DNA of 64,000 nt from Fratercula arctica (taxonomy: Eukaryota > Chordata > Aves > Charadriiformes > Alcidae). Shown here one piece after another: positions 1 to 52,699 of the stretch; positions within the stretch are counted from its first letter, which is position 1; every line of letters starts with the position of its first letter. A program made the translations under genes and the position numbers. The notes under the pieces were generated by a model. That model made no database searches. It was not told the origin of the DNA and saw only the letters and a list, made by a program, of their open reading frames with translations. Location: NCBI GenBank assembly GCA_947846985.1, contig CANTUZ010000001.1:34434727-34498726 (forward strand). Direction: 5' to 3'.

Positions 1-3000
1 GCTAAGGTACCTGTCATACAAGAACTCATAAAATACCTTGTGTAGTCCTCTGAAGTGTCACCGTCACAGCTGATGTTCATAGGGATGGCCATGCATCTTA
101 CATAAAGAGATAAATTGCTGCTACTTTTTTTCCAGCACTGTAGGGTTTAACTCACCGCTGTCTAGACTCCAGACCCTAGACTGTGGAAATAGGATTAGCA
201 GCACATGCTCTAGAAAGAGAAGGTGGGCTAAAGGCCATCAGGGAAAAGGTAGAAGAGCCAAGCCCAGGGCAGCACCGTGTCCTGGCTGGGCAGAGGGAAG
301 CTGGCAGTGCTGGGAAAGCCGTTGGCTGGAAAAGCCATCATCTCGTGCTGTACCGGTCATGTGCTGAAAATACACCTGCCTGCCCCCTGCTGTAGCAGCA
401 GGGTCTGAAGGGAGGTGAGAAATCAGTGTAATTAGATGATCTTGAACCCAGAACAAGCCGTTAGGCGTTTCTGAGACCTGCTAAAATAAGCAGCAAGTGC
501 TTCCTGGCCATGGTTTTCATCGGAGGTGGGAGAAGTCTCTCTGCTGCTGGTTCTCTGGGTTTGTTCTTGCGGGCATCTCAGAGCCACTGTTCTTGGTGTA
601 GCCAGCCTGTGTCCTCCAGTTCCTAAAACGAAATCTCACTCCGTCCTCTAGCTGTCAGGTAAGAAGGAAAAATGACTCCTCTGCTGCAAATGTTTTTTAG
701 GTGATACATTCTAGAATAAAAGTTTTTCCCATTGGTAGCAAGGGTTAAACATTGAGGGCAACAGGTATAGGCAGACTTAGGTATGTGATATGTTTGACTG
801 TTTTGCAAGGTGCTATAAATGTTGGCTCCGTGTAATCTGATACCAGGGTAGGACAGCCTAACTTAATGAAAGAAAATAGAGAGCAATGTAAAAGAACTGG
901 AAATTCAAGTCTAGCTGACTAATACCAGCCTGCTCCAGAGGGTTTTGACTGTTCGTATTGCTGACAGCTGACAGCAAATGAGAGGCAAACAACAGAAACA
1001 TTGCCTAATCTGCTCTATATTCATACAGATTTCTTTAAAGACACTGCAAAGGTAAGACATTTTACATTTCTCAACCCGGCAGAGTTACTGAATGTAGCCT
1101 TGAACGCACACGTTGTCGACAGGAGTAAACTGAAACTTGAAGTCTGTGCCTGTGTGTGTTTGAGAAAGGGGCAGCTTCAGCAAGTCCTATGTCTATTAGT
1201 TTGTGCCCCTTTCTAGTTGGTGCACATCAATTAAATCAAATTCAGACTTCTGAAACTGCTCAGATAGATACTCATAGAAATGCAAATCACACAGTATTTT
1301 TATGGCTACAACAGAGAGTAATTTTGAACTTATTTAAATGTTTTGTTCGTTGTGCTTGACAGTCCAGTTGGAAAAGTTTAAAAATTAATTAATTGCAAAA
1401 GGAAAGACACAGAATGCTAAAAATCCGTGTTGCAGAAATTGTAACAGGGATTTTTACTGAGATTGGTCTTGTAGCATCTTCCGCAGAACGCTGAAAAACT
1501 CCTGCGGGAGTTTAACTCCCTGATCTAGAATTACCGACACTTGGCTGGAAAAGGTCACCTGGAATAAGAAACTTTTGACTTGAACCTGATCTCCGCTGGC
1601 CTTTTTTCAGTTTCCCCCTTTAATGTATATATTTTATGTGCATTTATATTCCAGCTTAAAAAAAAAAAAAAAGTCTATGTCTTTTGGCCAGTGTATTTTA
1701 CTTTGGTAAACTTAACTTATCTGCAGGTGATTTAAAAATAATGACTGCATAACTAATTTGTGGGCAAAGTAATTTTTAGAGAACAGTTGACAGTTTTATA
1801 TCAGTATTGGGTACAGACTGGCAACCGGTAATTTGTGAAGTTTGGCACCTAGCCAAAGCAATTATATTTAGTTTCCCCTGATCTTTCTTCCTCCTGCCGC
1901 CACCTCTTCATTCTCCTGTGTGTATGTGTTAATCAAAAGAGCAAAACCTCTGGGGGTCAAGCAGTTCTTCCCCCCTCCACCCTCTTTTACAAGTTTCCTC
2001 GTATCCTGTTGTAGCTGTCTTGGAGCTCAGCCCTTCGTTTGTCTCTATGTTGAGAGCCTTTCCCTTTGAAATCAGTGAGATTTGACTTATCTGCCGCTCT
2101 CTTGTTATAGTTGCTTATAGGATCATGGTCTGAATGCTCCTTAAAAGGTGCTATTAAAGGCCAGAAACCACCTGAGGGTGCCTTTTAAAACATTTATTCA
2201 GTGTCATTGGAATAATTAATTTTGTTTGCAGAAATTTCTGAAACAGGTTTGGGATTTTATCAATTTACAGTTTTCTCGATATCTTTTTTAACCAGCTTTT
2301 TGAGATTTTTCTGAAATATAAAAAATAGTAAGATATCTTTGATACTAATGTTATTTAATAATGCTGGTAATTTGGTTATCTTATGACAACACATAAACCA
2401 ATCCAATTTAGTATTGGATAAAACAGCATATACTGTGTGTTTTAGGAGAGGAAGTAATGAGAGATCTTTTGTTTTCCTTTCTCTCCATACTCAGTATCAC
2501 TTACCTCTTGATGAGCTAGACTATGTGGACACTTGCAGTGTTATATTAAACTTGTAGTCCATCTATTCTGGTTTTGGAGTGTTTAATGTATTCTTTTTTT
2601 TCTGGTGGAGAATAAGTGAGTCCAGAAATGAGCAAGTACAAAGAAAAAGAAAAAAAGCAGCAAAATCCTGCCTGTAGAAATGTGTGGTTGCAATCTGCAT
2701 TGCTGGAGGTTTGCCTTGTGTTATGACAGGTCTTTTCCATTCTGTTTAAAAAGAAATCCCTATGTAATGAAGCTGATTTGTTCTAATTACATTGAGCTGT
2801 TTTTAAAACATTTTATAATTTTCCTAAGCTTTTGACTTCTGTCATGTCTGTAGCAAGGAGTTTAAGCAAGTACGTCTAGGCTGATGCATTTTTAATTGCT
2901 TGCCTTTTATCCTTTCAAAACTAGTTGCTTCTCGACTTAATTGAATGTCTCCTTGTTCTCATTTTATCAACTAGGAAATATGAGCACCTGATTTGTTCCT

Positions 3001-3843
3001 TCTCTTTACCAATAGTGAAGAATTAACTACAAAGGCAAGAATTAAAGGACAGACCATGTTAGTGATTCCCAAGAGTTTTGGACCAGCAAACCGCACTGCC
3101 CAGCCTCTGCATTTACTGGAGATCGGCATGCACGTGTACCATTATGCAGTAGGAAGAAGAGAAGCAGGTTTTTGCTGTGAAGGCTACTGTTTTAAGCTGG
3201 TCCTTGGGTCTATATTATATTGCTAAATAAGGCCATGCTTTCATAAACGTTCTTCATAACAAAACCTGATGGTTGTTAGGATAAGAGGACTCTAGACAGC
3301 CCATCACGGAGTTCTTAGAAAGACTGGCAGTCATGCTGTCAGTCGCCAGGAAGCTTGATGTGCTTGTGGCCAATGTTTTTCAGGTGGTGAAGGCCTGACT
3401 TGCACATACTCTTTTCCCCTTTTTGACAGTAACTACATACAGATGTTATCTTTGCAAGATGGAGATGATAGTGCTACTCTGTTCCCCAGGCTGGTAGGCC
3501 AACTGCTGAGTTCTTGCAGGCTTGGCTGACTGTGTGAGCTCCCTGTGCACTGCCTGGGGGGACACTGTCCTTTTTTGGCGGGGTGGGGGGTATCCAGTTA
3601 ATCTTCTTTGTTTGGTCTTCAGTGGATGAGGGGAAGATCAAGCTAAATATTCTCACAGTGGAACTGAGGTGGTGGTGAGCAGCAGTGGGTGGAGGTGAGT
3701 GAACTGAAAGCAGAGAAGGAGCACTTCTGCATATTCCCCTGTTGTATAGGGATGTGGGAGGTTGTGGGGGTTTTGCTTCTTTGGTAGCCAAAACAGCTGC
3801 ACCAAAAGTAAAAAGTCAAGGCAGTAGAAGAGCATACATTTCA

Positions 3844-4332
3844 TATAGAGTCATAGAATGGTTAGAGTTGGATGGGACCTTAAAGATCATCTAGTTCCAA
3901 CCCCCCTGCCATGGGCAGGGATGCCTTCCACTAGACCAGGTTGCTCAAAGCCCCATCCAGCCTGGCCTTGAACACCTCCAGGGATGGGACATCCACAGCA
4001 TCTCCGGGCAACCTGTTCCAGTGTCTCACTACCCTCAGAGTAAAGAATTTCTTCCTAATATCTAACCTAAATCTACACGCTTTTAGTTTAAAAACATTAC
4101 CCCTTGTCCTGTCACTACACACCCTTGTAAAAAGTCCCTTCCCATCTTTCTTGTAGGCCCCCTTCAGGTACTGGAAGGCCGCTATAAGGTCTCCCCAGAG
4201 CCTTCTCTTCTCCAGGCTGAACAGCCCCAACTCTCTCAGCCTGTCTTCATAGCATAGGTGCTCCATCCCTCAGATCATCTTCATGGCCCTCCTCTGGACC
4301 CGCTCCAGCAGGTCCATGTCCTTCTTACATTG
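3844..4332 (-). mobile_element. CR1 LINE, 5'-truncated 3' end
   Basis: The minus strand encodes the CR1 ORF2 C-terminal signature ([20 protein letters not shown], then VVRHWNRLPGDAVDVPSLEV). The left border shows the CR1 3' terminal repeat (TCATAGAATGG on the + strand). About 490 bp. Its 110-residue frame is intact over this part. Confidence 0.95.
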
Positions 4333-7300
4333 GGTGTATACATACACATACAAAAATAGGAATAAAGTGTTTTTATGTAACTGCAACTGATAGGTGTGTG
4401 CGTGCATCCACCCAGGCGTCTTGAGTAGGTGCTATGCATTGAAGCAACATTGTGTGGCTTTTATCTAACTGTAGTTGAAGTAATGCAGCTTATCTGTGAG
4501 CTGAGGCTTTAGTAACCGAAATTCAATCTGAAAAGTTTCAAAGCCCTATGGATGGCCAAGGCTGCTAGCTCACATAACCGCTTCTGAAAATTTACGCTCA
4601 TCTTCTCTTTTATGTGTCTGATGTGCCAGAAAGTGCAATTTGGGCAGCTGCAAAATTGGTGTTTGAGTCCACTAAGCAGTTTTGATATGGGGAGGGGGCA
4701 GGCAGGGAAGTAGTTCCAATCTCTGACATGATTTGGGGAGAAAGGGAGAGCTGACGTTGTGATGTCCCATCTCCCTAATCTCTTTTTCTTGTACCATGCA
4801 CCCAACCTATAGAAATGCAAAATTCAGTTATTTTCTTCTCGGGTGAATGAAGAAGCGGGGGAGAGGATTTGGACCTTTGCTTCCCCCTGGAATGCCCTTG
4901 CTCCCTTGCTTTAGGGCAAGTTACAGATAACTTTTCCTGTTGAGTTGGCTCTACTTTGGAAGAGCAAACACTTTGCAGAGAGGTGACTAAAACCCAGCAT
5001 GGCCTTTTTCTTGCCTGATCAGATTAGGGAGGCTTCCTCTTTATCGTAGTGGATGTTCAAATACTGTATTCAGAGCTCAAGAGCTTCAGTAGTAGAGTTC
5101 AATATCTTTTAGCTTGCTGTTTAGGATTGGCCTTTTGGTGATAGTCTGATCTTCTGTTGCTGCAGCATAAATCAATTATTTGCAGTGCTCTACGTCTACA
5201 CACCTACACTGATTTGGGGCTACCTCTATACATCGAGCATGGTGGCGGGAGAGGATACAGAGGAAAAAAAGCATGAACCAGACTGGAATTTTCTTCAGAT
5301 TTCCCTGCAGTGCTCCACCGGGTTGCTGGGTTTGTGTACAACAGCTGTGTTATATAAATGTGCTAAATAAAAGGGACTTAAAAAGTATCAAGGAACATGG
5401 GAGATAGGGAAAGGAAGGTTTTCAGGGGTGAGGGAGTCTGTAAACAGTGCTGGAGTTGTTACTGTTAATAGTCCAGAAAGGAATCTTGCCTCATATTAAA
5501 TATTCAGGCTAAAAAAAGTAGTTGGCAAAAAAAAAAAAAAAAACCACCCAACTTGTTGAAAATGTGATTTTTTAGGTGACAGCAAAGAAGAGCTTGTTGC
5601 TTGCATTTGTGCTTTCTGCTCTCTTTGGAGTAAGCGTGTGCTTTTTTTGTAAGATTTAAGGAAGGGATGTTCATTTCACTTCTTTTGTATTGACTGAATT
5701 GTGTGCCTATTCTTTTTTTCTTTTGTGCTTGTTTATATTTAACAGATGAACCCTCTTACTCTCTGTCCTCTTGCTGTATGTGTACTGAGAGCCCGTGGTG
5801 ACACAGGCTAGTTTCCAGCCTGGCTGCAAAACAGGGATTTATTGATACCGGTGATTTCTTTGTCCTTAGCGAAAGCTCTGCAAAGGTCACTCTGTTGACA
5901 TTTATTATGTAGCTGCTTTTTGCACAGTTTCCCCTAGGCAGTGTGGATGCTTTCAGAAGATTTCAGGCTGTTCCTTACATCGTTTCTTTCCTTCCTCCGT
6001 GATACCCCCTTACCTTGTTGTTTTCCTATCTCCTTTAATTTGTATGAGCAGTTGAAATACTGAGCCTTCAGAAACTTTTTGTGCCAAGTAACATAGATTA
6101 ACTCGTTCTTCTTGCTTGTCATTTTGACAACTACAGGTGCCCCAGGTCTAAGGACATGGTTCAAAGCTCCTGTTATGTACAGTTTCTTAATATTGCTGAA
6201 TAGGAATAATCAATCTGTGAAGAATGCCACAGTAGACTGTTGTTAGCATCTATGTTCAGTGTGGACCATACGTAAAGGAGATCATCACGGGTTTGGGATT
6301 TGTGCATTATGAGAACTGTGATATCATTCAGCTTTCCCCCCTTTTGTAAGAAAACCAGACTCTATGATGTATTACTTGTGCACTATCCTAAAAAGATGTG
6401 ATTCTGCAGAGGGTGGACTAGCTCTGGCTTGATCCATCCTTAACCTCCACTGGTAGAAGGGAGTTGGAAACTTGAGTGAAATGGTGCAGTTACCACCCGT
6501 TTGTTTGTCTGACTTCACCCAGGATGGTTTCCAGTCCTTCAGTCCAAAATTTCCAGGTGATATCTTTATTCTTCCCTTTCCTCTCGTTCACTCCCCTCTT
6601 CCTCCTGCATCCAAGATGGTGTTGAGAAAGGGGTTCAGCTTTGCATTTCTGTTAAGTCACAACTTTCACACTTCTAGGCTAGAGCTAATGCTGCAGACTG
6701 TCTTAGAAAATCATTGGGAAATTTCAGTCCCAAGTCATTTGTCCCCATGCTTAATGAGTTGAGCTGTTTCAGCTGTGACTCGGGATTCAGATCTGCATTT
6801 GAATCTTAAAGCAGCTAAGCTGGTTCTTAATTTTAAATGTACGAATGATCTTACTAATTTCACAAAAAAAGGCAGCGCGGGATGATTACAGTCATCTTTA
6901 ATAACCCTAAATGGGACTGGATCCAGGAGCTGGCTGGAGGTGACTTTCAGCTTAGATGGGGTGCTCTCAGTACCAAGACTTGAGTCATCCTAGCTTACAG
7001 CTGAGCTTCTTCAGCAAATTTTGTGTCTGTACCTAGCACTTTGGTGCCTGCTACCTGCTCCAGCGTGGTGCCGCTGTGTTATTTCAGTATTCTGCATTAC
7101 AGCATTTGAGTGCTAAGGTGGTGTGGGCTATGCTGGCTCATATTGTCGGGAGCTGAAGGAGGTAATTGTGGATTTGTTGCTTCCAAGTTGGAGCCTAGTT
7201 GCAGTATTGCAACTTCACCGTTGGGACCAAAAACACTGGTTCTGGAAGTATTTCTTATGAGCTTTGTTGAACTGGCTAAATAGGGCTAAGGTTTAAGTGC

Positions 7301-9888
7301 AGGGTATATATGGTGAAGAGTGGTGGAGAAAAACGCTGTGATTTCTAGCTGGAAGGAGTCCTGTAATGTATCTTCTGTGAAACCAGAGCAGCAGTGTACT
7401 AAGGGTTAAACTGTCTGAATGTGCTTTTTGACAGACTGGTTGAGGACTTGTTTCTAGATGTTGAAATCACTAGAGGAGGGGAATTTCCAAGAGGGATTGA
7501 AGTAATTTCTTTGTATGTTCAGTTTCAAGGATTAAGCAAAACTAAGATGTTTATATATATTGCTGTGTCTTAGTATCGCTTTTATAATAGATCTGTACAA
7601 CAATTAGTAAATATGAAAGCAAAACCTTACTTACTCTGTAGTTCTGAAAATTTGATGTAAATTTTATGATAATATATACTGGGTTCCCTTTCTCCTAGGA
7701 CTATTTGTATGTAGTCAAGCGTATTCTGTATGTGAATACAATTTACACATTTTGTGCTGTTTGCAAATAATTAATTTTATACTCACAGATGTACATAAAA
7801 CCAGGCAGGGAGATAAGTGGCATTATATATCGAAAACAATAGTCATGTTTGTGTTAGCCTATAGACAGCAGGATCCTCTAATACTTGGAATAATGAAAGC
7901 ACAGTTTATAAAAATAGATGTGGAGGAAAATGTAACTGGTTTAGAATTGTGCTGGCTTCTGTGAAAAGCTGTGCTTGTTTTCTATATGCCAGAGAAAGTG
8001 ATATGGGTTAAAGGAAAGTACTTTTGCATTATTTTGCCATGCTGTTATTGCCCCATAGATCATTTGCTATTGCTGTGTACCACTAAAGAAGTAATGAAAA
8101 ATTTCCCATAAATAATAATAGTTTGAGTGCCTAACCTTTATAAGGTTAAATATAAAAGCCCACTAAAGCCTATCCACTCACTTGTCTTTGACTTTGGTGG
8201 TAATGTTGTGGTTGGATGGCTCTTTTCTTGTAAAAAGGTATCATTCTACTTTATTTATAGATTCCTTCTTGATGGTTTTGGGGAGGGGGTGTAGGGAGAA
8301 GGAATAGTCTGCTACATATTCTTGCATCACCATGGTGCAAAGTTTATAAAACAGCTTTTGAATAGCTGTTCCTGCAACCGTATTGGATGATTAGGAACTT
8401 CAAAAAAGTAAAATAAGTGTGACTATTGTAAGTAGCATTCGTGTGAATCCCTTCAGGATCAAATGCATTACACTGCTGTCTTCTCTTAAATGATATTAAA
8501 TCATGATGATTAGTTTTGCTTTGAGGGTTTTGTTGTTTTTTTTAAAACATAAAAAGTAAAAAAAGACCTCTATGGCTTTTAGTAAGTGCGCTGCCACAGC
8601 TTTTGGATCTTATGCATTTAGCGTGCATCTTGGTATTGCAATATGTACTGTAAAATATCCTTATTTTACAGAAAATGATCTGGCATTAATGGAAGAATAT
8701 GCCAGTTCCCAGTGCATGCAGGGAACTTCTAAAATCTGTCTTACGGTGGCTATAACTCCGTTTTTCCTTATACCTCATGAGCTTCCTAGGTAGCCCGTGT
8801 CTCCGGCACTTCATTTATCCTGATTTTACATTGATGCTGTTAATTGTTACTGACCTTAGAAAGTTGCTGGACCTTAAGAACTTGTACTGTTTGTTCATAC
8901 ATGTGGCTTCAATTAGTGTAATGGAGATGATTATAAGCCCTTGCTGTATTCTGGCTCTTGTTCTCCCTGGACAATTAGGTTAACCCCCATTTTAAAATAA
9001 GTCTCCATTTGGAAGCTGAGGAGATTCTTGTATTTGCCCGGTGATCTTTTGGAGTTACTCTTCACTGATTAGAGGGAGTGACTTCAGGTATTATTATTTC
9101 ATCTTGTTGGAGAGTTATAATTTGTTTCTAGGCAGTAACCAAAATAGAAGTTGCACTTAAATTTCCATACCTGTCCTCTCTTCTGAAAGAGCTGGTATGT
9201 CCCTATTGACATATGCTGACCCATTTCAATCACTGTAGGATTAAACTATGTATTTTATAGATAACATACTTTATTTTGAGGCTGGCATACAAAGCTGGTA
9301 AGAGTGTGGGATGGGACAAGTTGGTGTTAGTCCCACTGCTGGCATGTGTGTAACTTTTTAATAGCATTCTTATCTTCTCAAAGACGAGGCCAACTAATTA
9401 AATTAGGGAAGTTACCCAGGATTATATGGTTGCATGTAATGTTTTCACTGCCATAGCCTTGCTGAAGTACAGAGAAAGCCTTGTAAGTATTCAAGGCATC
9501 CTGCAAGATGGCAAGGGCTGAGGTTGAACAGTCACGGTTCCCAAAGCACATCCTTTTCTGTTCATGCATGTAGCTCTCATTAGTGCAAATACTCTCTTGT
9601 TAGGGTTGTGGCTACTCTTATGAACCCCTTAAGCTAATTAAAGCATGCTTTGGAAGTTGGGGAGGTTCTCCTGTTTGCATAATCTTGGGTTTCCTGATTT
9701 CTTAGAAGAGTAGGATCTAGTGACTGAAATGCTTGAATGCTCTGCCATCACTACTTAGGAATTTTGGAATACCACAATCTATATGGGAAAAACAGCTGTT
9801 ACATTTCCTAGAGTGAGGGAGTATGAGCCTGTGACATGATCCTCCCTAATTAAATTGCTTGGCATTGAGGACAGGAAGATGCCCTTCG

Positions 9889-9947
9889 TTTTTGGGGGTT
9901 TTTTTTGTTGTGTGGGGTTTTTTTTGTTTTTGTTTTTGTTTTTTTTA
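9889..9947. repeat. G/T-rich low-complexity tract
   Basis: T runs with G blocks (GGGGG, GGGG), ending in a TTTTTTTTAG that resembles a splice acceptor but has no recognisable exon after it. Confidence 0.9.
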
Positions 9948-11196
9948 GTTTCAGCCTACTGCAAAAACAAGGCAAAGCTAAACCTCCGGTACAAAGGCAG
10001 ATATTAATCCTCACCAATGGCACTGAAGTTGCCCAGACCCTTTCCTGGGAGTCTGAGTGTGGATGGGTATGTGGTAGACCTCTGCCCCTTATTCTTCTCT
10101 GGCAGCAGCCCTTAGTCAAAGGCCGTTTAAATAATTTTGATTAAAATGCTAGGCAGCACGCATTTTGCTTGCTTAAAAACATATGTATTTAAACTCCTAG
10201 GCACCAACATACTCCCTTAGGTTCCTAATTTTAGACACCTGCTTCTGTTGTTACTTTGAAATGCTGGATTATTTTTTTTCTTAATGTATTGGTCACCTTA
10301 GCTGTATAAAAACGTTATATTTTGTGCTCACCTTTTCCCCTAGGAGTGATACAGCACATCTCTTCTAACCTCATGTTAACCATGTTTACCTTTGGCACTG
10401 ATGAGTAAATGAAAACGTGGGAGCTGTAGGCACGCATCCCTCCAGTGAAGCTGTTTACATTCCGTAGTTTGGGATATTTTTTTTTTCTTTGCTATTGTAC
10501 TGTGCAGTTTTTTTTGCCTGTTCTAATTTGCCATGACGTGGTCAGTGCTGTTTCCTTCCGGCTGCTTGCGAGCCTGTGGCAGAGATAAGGATACGTTTAC
10601 AGTGCATTTTTAACAAGAAGCTGAAGATCTGCTTCGTGTAGGAACTCAGGAACTCTCTGGATTGTACGAAGAATTTATGTACTGGTTCCATCTGTTTGAC
10701 ACTGTGGGAATCAAGATCTAGAGCATTTTACTTTTAAAATAACAACTTTGCTAAATTTGCACTGTGTATGAAGAAGAAAGGTGATATACTTGAGATACCC
10801 TACAGCTGAGTAGGTCAGTCTGGGTTTTGTATCGTTACTTTGAATATACCTTAAAGATGAGAGTTGCTAATGAATGTGAAAACTGTGTATATGAATCAAA
10901 TGAAAAGATGGATTTTCTTTTTGTTACCTTTCCTAACTTTTTTGTAGTCCCATGCTTTTAATATTAAACACTTTGAAACAGATGTTTTACTTCCTGAAAC
11001 AGTTTTATTTTTAAGGGAATGAAAATTTGCACGTAGTAATCAGTAAAAGTGATACCTCTGAAGATACAAAGATGTCTGACTTGCTTGGAGTTAGAACAGT
11101 TGTAGTTTGGAGCAAGCTTTATTGTGACTGCTACTATTTCACATAGCTAAAGCAATCATTTATTAATTATAACTTTTTTATTTTTTCCCTCCACAG

Positions 11197-11434
11197 TGAT
11201 AAAGGCTATCGAGGCAGGAAGAACAACTCAGGACGAGATTTCCCTTGGTTTGTTTCCCTTCAAGAAGAGGAGAACCCGGGAATACTGATGATCTAAGAAG
11301 TACCGACACTGATACTTGATTCATTCTGTGATCCTGCCTTTCTGCCCAGCTGGACCTCGGTGACTCTCTCCGTTCTTTCGCATTCGAGAACATCTTTCTT
11401 TGTATGTGGAGCTGAGACCTGGGAATGCGTTATT
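11197..11434 (+). other. ELF1: ELF1 5' UTR part of first coding exon
   Basis: A polypyrimidine tract and CAG acceptor end at 11196, and 238 nt of leader precede the start codon. Two very short upstream ORFs lie in it: ATG-ATC-TAA at 11288-11296 and ATG-TGG-AGC-TGA at 11404-11415. The main ATG has A at -3 and G at +4, a strong Kozak context. The acceptor implies at least one upstream non-coding exon outside the window or not recognised. Confidence 0.8.
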
Positions 11435-51600
<40,166 letters not shown>

Positions 51601-51802
51601 TAAATTTTGGAAAAAAAAAAAAAAAAAAGACCCTGTGGATGATTATTTTCATAAATGTGATGGGACCTTTTTCAGTTATGTATATATGATTTGATTCTGA
51701 AGCAAGATGTTGCAAAGCTACTTAATTTCTGCAGTTAATTGTTAGAATTCATGCTTTAGAATGGATTTTGATTTTCTATTAATTGCTAAATGTTATCATA
51801 CA

Positions 51803-51808
51803 AATAAA
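51803..51808 (+). promoter_or_regulatory. Poly(A) signal AATAAA, ELF1 proximal
   Basis: Canonical hexamer about 200 nt after the stop codon; its use would give a short 3' UTR. Confidence 0.5.
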
Positions 51809-52243
51809 AGTATATATTACTTATGTTTCAAAATACAGGCATGAAGGAACATGCTTTTTATGCTATGAAGACTTTCTCCTGAGGTTGTTGGCCAAAGTTT
51901 CAAACTTCTTACTGTATCTTTTCAGTCTGTCACCGATTTACCTTGCAGTAACGTTATTATAACCTTTTCTGTTTAATCCGTACGTGTATCACTTAACTTT
52001 TGAAGCAACAGTTACTTTTAGTGGGACCTTTTCATTCCATGTGTATGAATTTTTATGATCAAGTATCTTGTTTCATACTGGTGAATTTACACCAGTTTTA
52101 GACTTTGATAACCAGGTATCTTCTTGCATTTTTTGCAGCACAAGCTCTTTGTGTGTGCAAAATGGAATATACACTCCTATTGAGAGTACACATTTATTCC
52201 AGTACTGGACAATGCCATGTCTATATTTTATATGAAAACATCA

Positions 52244-52249
52244 AATAAA
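52244..52249 (+). promoter_or_regulatory. Poly(A) signal AATAAA, ELF1 middle
   Basis: Canonical hexamer about 645 nt after the stop codon in AT-rich sequence. Confidence 0.5.
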
Positions 52250-52650
52250 TATATTTAATTACAGAAGCTAACAGCATCACTGCAGGTGCAAGTGTTTCAT
52301 GCCATTTTGCGACTATGAAGCTTAACAATCTTGCTTTCTACTTCAGATTATTTTGTAAGGGGGGAGGGAAATGAAATATAAATTTATGCAGGTATTTGGA
52401 GATTAATACTGCTAAGAGTTCTTTTTGATTGTAAATAATGTACATTCAATGTCACAAGGAAGTTTTTTCAGCTAATTTGTTTCCATACAAATTTTTGATA
52501 GATGCAAATAAGATCATTATGTTTGGAGGTCTAATGTTATATGTATTCATATTACAGAGTGAATTTGTATTTAAAGACAAATTTTTAAATGATGGAGCCC
52601 TCTGAACCTTGGGTCCTTGTCTTTTGTATTTTTAATTGGTTTATTATGAA

Positions 52651-52656
52651 AATAAA
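52651..52656 (+). promoter_or_regulatory. Poly(A) signal AATAAA, ELF1 distal
   Basis: Canonical hexamer about 1,050 nt after the stop codon. It is followed within about 100 nt by T-rich sequence and then a less AT-rich intergenic region, so it is a likely main site. Confidence 0.5.
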
Positions 52657-52699
52657 TCAAGTGGAAAAACATTTTTCTGTATTTACTCTGAAATGTTTT

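Larger units (their letters stand above)
1..11196 (+). other. ELF1 5' intron (non-coding)
   Basis: AT-rich sequence with no CpG island and no exon I can recognise. It contains one CR1 fragment (3844-4332), an A run near 1659-1673, an A run near 5529-5543 and a G/T-rich tract at 9889-9947. It is read as intron because the first coding exon begins with a splice acceptor. The ELF1 promoter is presumably upstream of the window. Confidence 0.6.
51601..52680 (+). other. ELF1: ELF1 3' UTR
   Basis: AT-rich untranslated tail after the ELF1 stop, with an A run at 51611-51628 and three AATAAA signals. The end is set just past the last signal and is approximate. It holds two UGUANAUA Pumilio-type octamers (51679-51686 and 52430-52437). 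Confidence 0.75.
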
